Notes under the pieces: model-generated
The model's database searches: none
What the model was told of the DNA's origin: nothing
Seen by the model: the letters and a program-made list of their open reading frames with translations, nothing else
Shown here: positions 1-5,723 of the stretch, one piece after another
Numbering within the stretch: position 1 is the first letter of the stretch
Layout: the number at the start of each line of letters is the position of its first letter
Position numbers and translations under genes: made by a program
Source: Candidatus Sumerlaeota bacterium
GTDB taxonomy: Bacteria > Sumerlaeota > Sumerlaeia > MWCT01 > JAGHBZ01
Reading direction: 5' to 3'
Length of the DNA stretch: 6,822 nt
Assembly (NCBI GenBank): GCA_021160705.1
Contig: JAGHBZ010000099.1
Coordinates: 1 to 6,822, forward strand

Positions 1-1
1 A

Positions 2-166
2 ATTATACCCTGCCTTTTTATGAGAAATTTTTACAATAATATTATCGCTCAGAAGAGGCTCAGGTGTCAATACACAAAAGCAAAATTTATTGTTGAGGGC
101 GAAATTCCCCATACTAAGACAGTTGAGTTGGATGGCAGAAAAAAGGCGTATTCTAAGGCAAACTAA
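2..166 (+). CDS. Possible 3' end of an upstream gene (partial, unrecognised)
   Basis: Frame 2 is open from the left edge of the window for 54 codons and closes with TAA at 164-166. The last residues are basic and hydrophilic, ending in a segment like DGRKKAYSKAN. An ATG lies at 20-22 but has no Shine-Dalgarno sequence in front of it, so if the frame is real it is probably the C-terminal end of a gene that starts outside the window. The other two forward frames close by position 39. I do not recognise a family. An open stretch of this length can arise by chance even in AT-rich DNA, so this is a weak call. Confidence 0.25.
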   Translation: MIPCLFMRNFYNNIIAQKRLRCQYTKAKFIVEGEIPHTKTVELDGRKKAYSKAN

Positions 167-177
167 GGCGTGGAAAA

Positions 178-198
178 ACCTGAGGGAAAATCTCAGGT
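178..198 (-). terminator. 7-bp hairpin, terminator-shaped on the minus strand
   Basis: ACCTGAG (178-184) and CTCAGGT (192-198) form a perfect 7-bp stem around a 7-nt loop. The stem is flanked by A-runs on both sides of the + strand. Read on the minus strand it is followed by a run of T, the shape of an intrinsic terminator; on the + strand there is no T-run after it. No convincing minus-strand gene lies to its right, so it would end an antisense or unannotated transcript, or it may instead be an operator or RNA structure. The hairpin is certain from sequence; the terminator role is a guess. Confidence 0.35.
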
Positions 199-202
199 AA
201 AA

Positions 203-247
203 AATCCAAAATCCCTTTTCTCTCACTGGGATTTTAATCCAAAATCC
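203..247. repeat. 12-bp direct repeat enclosing an 8-bp inverted repeat
   Basis: AATCCAAAATCC occurs exactly at 203-214 and again at 236-247, a period of 33 bp (about three helical turns). Overlapping these, AAAATCCC (208-215) and GGGATTTT (228-235) form a perfect 8-bp inverted repeat with a 12-nt pyrimidine-rich loop. The arms are AT-rich, so a stable RNA hairpin is doubtful. Phased binding sites for a regulator are one possible reading, without direct evidence. Confidence 0.45.
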
Positions 248-256
248 TTCAAGAAA

Positions 257-269
257 GTGTCTTTGACAC
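257..269. repeat. 5-bp palindrome GTGTC-TTT-GACAC
   Basis: GTGTC (257-261) and GACAC (265-269) are perfect inverted arms separated by TTT. The right arm overlaps a TTGACA hexamer (263-268) that matches the sigma-70 -35 consensus, but no -10 box lies at 16-18 bp. It sits just before the GAGGTATACA repeat. It is short enough to be chance. Confidence 0.25.
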
Positions 270-272
270 ACT

Positions 273-355
273 GAGGTATACACTAAAAGGAGATTTTTCT
301 AAGAGATTTTTTCTAAAGAATTATGCGGAAAATCCCGAAGGATTATGTATACCTC
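273..355. repeat. Perfect 10-bp inverted repeat with GTATAC cores
   Basis: GAGGTATACA (273-282) recurs in inverted orientation as TGTATACCTC (346-355), with 63 bp between the arms. Each arm contains the self-complementary hexamer GTATAC, so each could be half of a pair of operator sites, or the two arms could close a large stem-loop. The enclosed DNA holds the tandem GAGATTTTT(T)CTAA units. The region lies 127-209 bp upstream of the cyclase start. The repeat is directly visible; a regulatory function is inferred. Confidence 0.45.
290..316 (+). repeat. Two tandem units GAGATTTTT(T)CTAA
   Basis: GAGATTTTTCTAA (290-302) is immediately followed by GAGATTTTTTCTAA (303-316), identical apart from one extra T in the second unit. 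Each unit contains a small AGA/TCT inverted repeat. The pair lies inside the arms of the 10-bp inverted repeat. Tandem duplication by replication slippage is the simplest origin; a binding-site array is possible. Confidence 0.45.
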
Positions 356-410
356 TTATACGAGTGCTCAGAATATTGTGTGTAAAAGTCAATGTAGCAT
401 AAGAACTCAG

Positions 411-485
411 ATGAGTGAGGGAGAGAAAAGAGTGAGAAGGTGGTCGGACGCCGGCACCCATACGGGTAAGAGCACAAAGATATGA
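411..485 (+). CDS. Possible short ORF overlapping the next start by ATGA (speculative)
   Basis: ATG at 411 opens a 24-codon frame whose TGA stop (483-485) overlaps the ATG (482-484) of the following cyclase as ATGA, the classic arrangement for translational coupling. The encoded peptide is short, basic and hydrophilic. The same frame can also start at ATG 345 to give 46 residues. Neither start has a well-spaced Shine-Dalgarno site. The coupling would explain why the cyclase itself has no recognisable ribosome binding site. I recognise no family, and a chance overlap is quite possible. Confidence 0.2.
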   Translation: MSEGEKRVRRWSDAGTHTGKSTKI

Positions 486-2032
486 GCGAAGATAATAGTA
501 TAAAAATAGGGCAAATAAAGGCAGCTCGCAGCGCTCCGGCAGATAAGATGCTGACAAATTCAAAGTGCAGGAACTCAGGTGAGGCACTACGCCGAAGTCA
601 GGAAAAAATCAAAAAACTAAAAAAGCGGTATCAGGCAGTCCTACGTAGTACGCCTCATGGACTATGTATGCTAAGTCCGGACTGGCAAATCATCTGGACG
701 AATTTTTCAATGTCAAAGCTGTTATATCCAGACACCACCACTACCCAGGACATCTCAGGTATGCCGTTTAGAGCACTATTTGCTAACGAGAAGGAATTTG
801 AACAGTACAAAGAATCTGTTGAGAACTCAATTCAGAAATTTGGTTTGCATTTAAGCGAACAAGTAATGAAAAGAGTGGATGGGACACGACTCTGGTGTGA
901 GATTTCAATAGTACCGCTTGACCCACTGGCAAAGGAGTCGGGCTATGTTGCCACGGTAACAGATGTGACCGAACGAAGACGCGCAGAGGAGGCGCTCCGC
1001 ACGCGTATTCGCTTTGAAAATCTTGTTATGGCAATTTCAACTAATTTTATTAATCTTACGGCGAATCAGATAGATAGAGGTATTAACAAAGCGCTTGAGT
1101 CAATTGGGAAATTTGCCGGGGTGGATTCAAGTTACGTTTTTTTGTTTTCACGTGATGGAAAAGAGATGAATAACACTCACGGGTGGTGTGCCCGTGGGAT
1201 AGACTCGCATTGGCGAAAACTTCAGGGTATTCCGGCGGATGCATTTCCCTGGTTTATCTCCAGGTTAAAGCGATTTGAGACCATTCATATTCAAAGTGAA
1301 AATGACCTCCCCAGCGAAGCAACCAACGAGAGAAAACATTACATATCCGCTGGAGTAAAGTCGCTTATTGCTGTTCCAATGGTCTACGCCGGAAAGTTGA
1401 TGGGGTTTCTGGGATTTGTATCAATGTATAAAGAAAAAAAATGGTCAGATGACATTATTAGATTGCTAAGAATAGTGGGTGAGATAGTAATAAGTGCGCT
1501 TGAGCGAAAACGAGCAGAAGAGACTATCAGAAGATTGGCATATTACGATTCCTTGACCGGACTGCCAAACCGGGTATTGTTCAAAGAGCGACTCAGACTC
1601 GAGCTGGCACACGCACGACGTAACAGAGAGAAACTGGCAGTGATGCTACTTGACCTTGATAGGTTCAAAAATATCAACGATACACTCGGACACGATATGG
1701 GCGATAAACTACTTAAAAGCGTAGGTAATCGTCTGAAAAGGACACTCCGCAGGAGCGATACCGTCTCCCGAATGGGTGGGGATGAGTTTCTTTTATTATT
1801 ACCAGAACTTGAACGAATAGAAAATGTGCGGACAATCGCAGACAAAATTATGGGTGCATTTCAGAAACCATTCAGGATAAATGGTCACGTACTTCAAGTG
1901 ACAACAAGTCTTGGGATAGCCATTTATCCACAGGATGGTGAGGTCGGAGATACCCTGATAAAGCACGCCGACATCGCTATGTATAGGGCAAAAGAACTGG
2001 GGAGGAACACCTATCAATTCTACCATTCTTAA
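482..2032 (+). CDS. PAS-GAF-GGDEF diguanylate cyclase
   Basis: This 516-residue soluble protein is predicted to make cyclic di-GMP from two GTP. After a polar N-terminus and a short charged helix (about 36-50) comes a PAS domain (about 45-165) ending in the usual DVTERRRAEEALR linker, then a GAF domain (about 176-343) and a GGDEF domain (about 350-514). The cyclase has the DxLTGLPNR entry (D356 onward), metal-binding D391 in DLDRFKNIND, the active motif GGDEF at 432-436 and the product-inhibition motif RRSD (R423-D426) five residues before it, so it looks catalytically intact and feedback-controlled. No membrane segment is visible, so it should sense cytoplasmic ligands. The domain resembles those fused to EAL phosphodiesterases, but the protein stops straight after GRNTYQFYHS and no EAL follows. 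ATG 482 is the first start after an in-frame TAA at 467-469; it has no clear ribosome binding site. A 261-nt gap separates it from the start of the kinase gene. Confidence 0.93.
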   Translation: MSEDNSIKIGQIKAARSAPADKMLTNSKCRNSGEALRRSQEKIKKLKKRYQAVLRSTPHGLCMLSPDWQIIWTNFSMSKLLYPDTTTTQDISGMPFRALFANEKEFEQYKESVENSIQKFGLHLSEQVMKRVDGTRLWCEISIVPLDPLAKESGYVATVTDVTERRRAEEALRTRIRFENLVMAISTNFINLTANQIDRGINKALESIGKFAGVDSSYVFLFSRDGKEMNNTHGWCARGIDSHWRKLQGIPADAFPWFISRLKRFETIHIQSENDLPSEATNERKHYISAGVKSLIAVPMVYAGKLMGFLGFVSMYKEKKWSDDIIRLLRIVGEIVISALERKRAEETIRRLAYYDSLTGLPNRVLFKERLRLELAHARRNREKLAVMLLDLDRFKNINDTLGHDMGDKLLKSVGNRLKRTLRRSDTVSRMGGDEFLLLLPELERIENVRTIADKIMGAFQKPFRINGHVLQVTTSLGIAIYPQDGEVGDTLIKHADIAMYRAKELGRNTYQFYHS

Positions 2033-2293
2033 CTCTTAAGTGTCCAACAGAAGTTAATAATTGGATGCTCAGGGGATTAAAATCGTAGCATACATCTAAA
2101 CCCATTCTAATTATTGACTAATTCAGAACAAAGACCTGCCGATAATTTAATTATAGAGAAAGATTTGAGGAGAAAGATTCCTCTGGAAAAGGATGTACAT
2201 ACAAAGCCACACTTGCCAATACCAGAGCAAAAGGCAGAGAACTCCCCTCCAAATAGAGGTAACGGATTGGCAGGTAAAGGAGGTATATGTGAT
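2033..2293 (+). other. Intergenic region with an in-frame extension of the kinase gene
   Basis: No separate gene is supported here. From 2111 onward the frame of the kinase is open, after TAA at 2108-2110, and could begin at TTG 2114, giving 60 extra hydrophilic residues. The extension has no ribosome binding site at its start, whereas a strong one stands before ATG 2294, so it is treated as untranslated leader. A TTGACT (2114-2119) and a GATAAT (2141-2146) resemble promoter boxes but are 21 bp apart, too far for a good sigma-70 promoter. I see no terminator after the first cyclase. Confidence 0.6.
2276..2284 (+). promoter_or_regulatory. Strong Shine-Dalgarno site that fixes the kinase start
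   Basis: AAAGGAGGT is a near-perfect complement to the 3' end of 16S rRNA and ends 9 nt before ATG 2294. It is the best ribosome binding site in the window and decides the start of the hybrid kinase. A second ATG at 2287 is immediately followed by TGA (2290-2292) and lies only 2 nt from the site, so it is not a useful start. Confidence 0.88.
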
Positions 2294-5200
2294 ATGAAAG
2301 ACGAGAACAAGACAAAAAAGCAACTAATTCAAGAATTAAATGAGCTACGCCAGCGGATTACAGAATTAGAGGAAATGGCATCTGAGCATTTTAAGTGTGA
2401 GGTCTCTTTGCGGGAAAGCGAAGAGAATTATAGTGCTCTGATTAAAAATTTAAACATTGGTATATATAGAAACACAGGTGGAGCTGAGGGACGTTTTTTA
2501 TTTGCCAACCCCGCATTAGCCAGAATACATGGCTATAACTCGGTGGACGAGTTTATGAAAGTTAGGGTCTCTGAGCTCTATTACAACCCGGAAGAAAGAA
2601 GGACCTTTATAGAGGAATTACTTAAGAAGGGTTTTGTAAAGGATAGGGAATTGCACCTAAAAAGGAAAGATGGTAGTTCGTTCTGGGCGTCCTGTACCGC
2701 ACAGGTTAAGTATGACGGAAACGGGAACATAGAGTGGATTGACGGCATTATTGAAGACATCACTGAGCGCAAACGAATGGAGAAGCGGATGGAGCACCTG
2801 AACACGGTATTGCGAGCCATCCGAAACGTAAACCAGTTTATCACGCAGGAAAAAGATAAATTCCGCCTGATACAGGGAGTATGCGAGCTTCTGGTGGAGA
2901 CACGTGGCTACTATAATGTGTGGATAGTCCTGCAGGACGCTGAGGGTAATATCACAGGCACTGCGGATGCTGGATTTGACGGCACATTTGCCCGGGTCTC
3001 AGAGCAGCTGGCACAGGGCAAGTTAACTCACTGTGCACAGCTGGCTTTGTCTCAACAGAGAGTTGTGGTTATTCAGGATACCCAATCGGAGTGTGGGGAT
3101 TGTCCACTATTATGTGAGCATACAGGCAGAGGGGCAATGTGTAGCCGTCTGAAATACAGAGATAAAGATTATGGGCTTATAACAGTTTCTGTACCTGTTG
3201 AGCTTGTTAATGACCGGGAGGAATTGGATTTGTTTAAAGAGGTTGCGGGAGACATTGCATTTGCCCTGCATAGCATAGAACTGGAGGAGAAACGTAAACA
3301 AGCGGAATGTGCATTGCGAGAGAGTGAAGAGATGTTCCGTAGTATTAGCGACTCAGCGCAGGACGCAATCATTATGATGGATAATGAAGGGAATATATCG
3401 TATTGGAACAGGGCAGCAGAGAAGATTTTCGGCTATACAAAAGAAGAGGTACTGGGCAAGGAACTTCATATCCTCCTTGCGCCGCAGAACTATCAGGAGG
3501 CATACAGAAGAGGGTTTGCAAAATTCAGAAGGACTGGCGAGGGGACAGCGGTCGGAAAAACACGTGAACTGAAGGCAGTGAGAAAAGACGGCACGGAGTT
3601 TCCTATAGAGTTATCTGTCTCCGGAGTCAAACTAAAAGGGAAATGGTATGCTATAGGGATACTCAGGGACATCACGGAGCGGAAAAAAGCGGAGCTAGCA
3701 GTGATTGAAGCCAAGAGAGCAGCAGAAGCAGCCGCAGAGGCAAAGGCGAAATTCCTTGCCAATATGAGCCATGAGATTCGCACGCCGATGAATGGAATAA
3801 TAGGAATGTGTGGACTACTTCTTGATACTGACTTGGACGAGGAACAACGAGAATATGCGGAGACAATCGCAAAAAGCGCCAATTCTCTGCTATCAATTAT
3901 TAACGATATTCTGGATTTTTCCAAGATTGAAGCAGGTAAACTGGATATTGAGATAATTGAGTTTGACCTGAGAACGACCCTTGAGGATTTGAACGATATA
4001 CTTGCGATAAGGGCACAGGACAAAGGACTGGAATATATCTGTATGATTGACCCGGAGGTTCCCTCACTCCTTGAGGGCGACCCGGGACGACTGCGTCAGA
4101 TACTCACAAACCTCATTGGCAACGCTATCAAGTTTACTGAAAAAGGCGAAGTGAAGATTTATGTGACACTGGAGGACGAGAATGAAGAAGAAGCGACAAT
4201 CCGTTTCGCTGTCACCGATACAGGTGTGGGAATTCCCAAAGATAAGCAGGAGGGTCTATTTGAGGCATTCACTCAGGCAGATGCATCCACAAAACGCCGA
4301 TACGGTGGTACAGGACTGGGTTTGGCTATTTCAAGACAACTGGTGGAGTTGATGGGCGGCAAAATCGGCGTTGAAAGCGAAGAAGGAAAAGGCTCAACGT
4401 TCTGGTTCATTCTGCCATTTCGTAAGCAACCTGTTAGGGGTGAATCTGCTGAAGACTCCGGAGAGGAAAGTATTGGCACTCTTGAAGGTGTCCATATACT
4501 TGTGGTAGATGATAATGCGACTAATCGCCTTGTCCTGATGCGTCTTCTTGAGTCCTGGCACTGCAGGGCAGAAGAAGCCCCGGATGGTGAAACAGCTCTG
4601 GCAATGTTACGCACTGCTATAGATAAAGGCGACCCGTTTCAGATAGCTATACTTGATATGCAAATGCCGGGTATGGATGGAGAGGAACTGGGACAGGCAA
4701 TCAAGCAGGATGAGGCATTCAATGACCTGGTCTTGATGATGATGACCTCCCTTGGGAGACGAGGCGATGTCTCACGAGTTCAAGAGTTAGGGTTCTCCGC
4801 TTATCTGACCAAGCCGGTGAAACAGTCCCAGCTTTATGATTGTCTCATAACCCTTGTGAGCAAACGTCCCGCACGAAGAAAGTCTACAGCAAAGTCTATT
4901 ATCACACGACACACCCTTGCAGAGGCGAAGAAACGGAAGGTTCGAATCCTGATTGCCGAAGATAACCCGACAAACCAATTAGTGGCGTTAAGAATCCTTG
5001 GGAAGCTTGGCTATTATGCGGATGCAGTTGCTAATGGGAGTGAGGTACTCCGTGCACTGGCGAAGATTCCGTATGACCTTGTGCTTATGGACGTCCAGAT
5101 GCCGGTGATGGATGGCTTTGAGGCAACCAGGCGAATCCGTGACCCTGAGTCCGATGTTCTAAATCATAATATACCAATTATAGCTATGACCGCTCACGCC

Positions 5201-5701
5201 CTGAAGGGCGACCGGGAGAAATGTCTTGAGGCGGGTATGGACGACTATGTCTCTAAACCTGTTAATCCTAAGGAGCTTGCAGAGGCAATAGAAAGAATGC
5301 TCGGCAAAGTAAAACCCAGCAGCAGGAGTCAACCTTCAGGTTCGGCTGAGACCGGGAAAAAAGTCTTTGATAGGGAAGCATTGCTTCAGCGCGTTGATGG
5401 CGACGAGGAACTACTCAAAGAGATACTGGAGGTCTTCCTGAAAGATACGCCAGCCCGGATAAAATCGCTTAAGGATGCAGTGAGTACCAAAGATGCTGAA
5501 AGCATTCAGCGGGACGCACATTCATTGAAAGGGTCTGCGGGGAGTGTAGGTGCAGTGGCTCTTCAGGAGTTGGCTGCTGAACTGGAGAGACTGGGAAAAG
5601 CAAAAGAACTTGATTCTGCACGTGCCTCAGAATTGATTCAGAAAATTGAGAACGCATTTAAAGAGCTTGAGATTGTGTTGAATAAAACTGTGGTTGCGTG
5701 A
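2294..5701 (+). CDS. Soluble hybrid histidine kinase PAS-GAF-PAS-HisKA-HATPase-REC-REC-HPt
   Basis: This 1135-residue cytoplasmic sensor kinase (numbered from ATG 2294) carries a complete phosphorelay. The order is: charged coiled coil (about 3-40), PAS (42-157, ending DITERKR), GAF (about 172-330), PAS (345-463), helical linker (464-486), HisKA with phosphoacceptor H493 in SHEIRTPMN, HATPase with N-box N610, DTGVGIP from D642 and GGTGLGL at 671-677, first receiver (about 733-855; D739/D740, phosphoacceptor D788, K840), second receiver (883-1003; E889/D890, D933, K988) and HPt (about 1028-1120) with H1076 in HSLKG. All key residues are present. The GAF domain has a cysteine cluster, C247, C267, C270, C274 and C283. 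There is no transmembrane segment and no output domain, so the HPt must pass phosphate to another protein; the REC-GGDEF regulator starting 22 nt downstream is the obvious partner. The layout resembles BarA/ArcB-type tripartite kinases but is soluble and has two receivers. The signal sensed is unknown. Confidence 0.95.
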   Translation: MKDENKTKKQLIQELNELRQRITELEEMASEHFKCEVSLRESEENYSALIKNLNIGIYRNTGGAEGRFLFANPALARIHGYNSVDEFMKVRVSELYYNPEERRTFIEELLKKGFVKDRELHLKRKDGSSFWASCTAQVKYDGNGNIEWIDGIIEDITERKRMEKRMEHLNTVLRAIRNVNQFITQEKDKFRLIQGVCELLVETRGYYNVWIVLQDAEGNITGTADAGFDGTFARVSEQLAQGKLTHCAQLALSQQRVVVIQDTQSECGDCPLLCEHTGRGAMCSRLKYRDKDYGLITVSVPVELVNDREELDLFKEVAGDIAFALHSIELEEKRKQAECALRESEEMFRSISDSAQDAIIMMDNEGNISYWNRAAEKIFGYTKEEVLGKELHILLAPQNYQEAYRRGFAKFRRTGEGTAVGKTRELKAVRKDGTEFPIELSVSGVKLKGKWYAIGILRDITERKKAELAVIEAKRAAEAAAEAKAKFLANMSHEIRTPMNGIIGMCGLLLDTDLDEEQREYAETIAKSANSLLSIINDILDFSKIEAGKLDIEIIEFDLRTTLEDLNDILAIRAQDKGLEYICMIDPEVPSLLEGDPGRLRQILTNLIGNAIKFTEKGEVKIYVTLEDENEEEATIRFAVTDTGVGIPKDKQEGLFEAFTQADASTKRRYGGTGLGLAISRQLVELMGGKIGVESEEGKGSTFWFILPFRKQPVRGESAEDSGEESIGTLEGVHILVVDDNATNRLVLMRLLESWHCRAEEAPDGETALAMLRTAIDKGDPFQIAILDMQMPGMDGEELGQAIKQDEAFNDLVLMMMTSLGRRGDVSRVQELGFSAYLTKPVKQSQLYDCLITLVSKRPARRKSTAKSIITRHTLAEAKKRKVRILIAEDNPTNQLVALRILGKLGYYADAVANGSEVLRALAKIPYDLVLMDVQMPVMDGFEATRRIRDPESDVLNHNIPIIAMTAHALKGDREKCLEAGMDDYVSKPVNPKELAEAIERMLGKVKPSSRSQPSGSAETGKKVFDREALLQRVDGDEELLKEILEVFLKDTPARIKSLKDAVSTKDAESIQRDAHSLKGSAGSVGAVALQELAAELERLGKAKELDSARASELIQKIENAFKELEIVLNKTVVA

Positions 5702-5723
5702 GTTCTCAATCTGGTAATACTCA

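Larger units (their letters stand above)
167..481. other. AT-rich, repeat-dense intergenic leader of the first cyclase gene
   Basis: This stretch of about 315 bases has no convincing gene. It contains a perfect 7-bp hairpin, an 8-bp inverted repeat, a 12-bp direct repeat, a 13/14-bp tandem repeat and a 10-bp inverted repeat with a GTATAC core, all between 178 and 355 and each listed separately. The last part, 400-481, is purine-rich and precedes the ATG of the diguanylate cyclase. No clear promoter with paired -35 and -10 boxes could be found. The repeats suggest a regulatory or degenerate-element region rather than plain spacer, but their role is inference. Confidence 0.6.

Noticed and set aside
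263..268. TTGACA as a -35 promoter box
   Set aside because: A perfect hexamer, but the bases 16-18 bp downstream (around 285-292, AAAAGGAG) do not resemble a -10 box, and TATACA-like words are only 8-10 bp away.
178..355. CRISPR-like array
   Set aside because: The repeats are 7-14 bp, of different sequences and without regular spacers, so they do not form an array.
323..385. 20-codon ORF starting at ATG 323
   Set aside because: No Shine-Dalgarno site, no recognisable features, and it overlaps the other short frame in the leader; the length is easily chance.
321..587. Minus-strand 88-codon ORF over the cyclase start
   Set aside because: It runs antisense to the first cyclase and its leader, is Ser/Leu/Tyr-rich without any motif, and has no ribosome binding site that I could find.
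2114..2146. TTGACT and GATAAT as a promoter for the kinase
   Set aside because: The spacing is 21 bp, well over the 16-18 bp needed for a good sigma-70 promoter.
2114..2293. TTG 2114 as start of the kinase
   Set aside because: There is no ribosome binding site before it, while a near-consensus one precedes ATG 2294 at good spacing.
3384..3572. Plus-strand 62-codon ORF inside the kinase
   Set aside because: It is an out-of-frame shadow of the second PAS domain, with no support of its own.
3493..4023. Minus-strand 176-codon ORF
   Set aside because: It lies wholly antisense within the hybrid kinase (second PAS to HisKA region). The Ser/Ala/Ile-rich composition is that expected from the complement of a coding sequence, and the plus-strand domains here are unmistakable.
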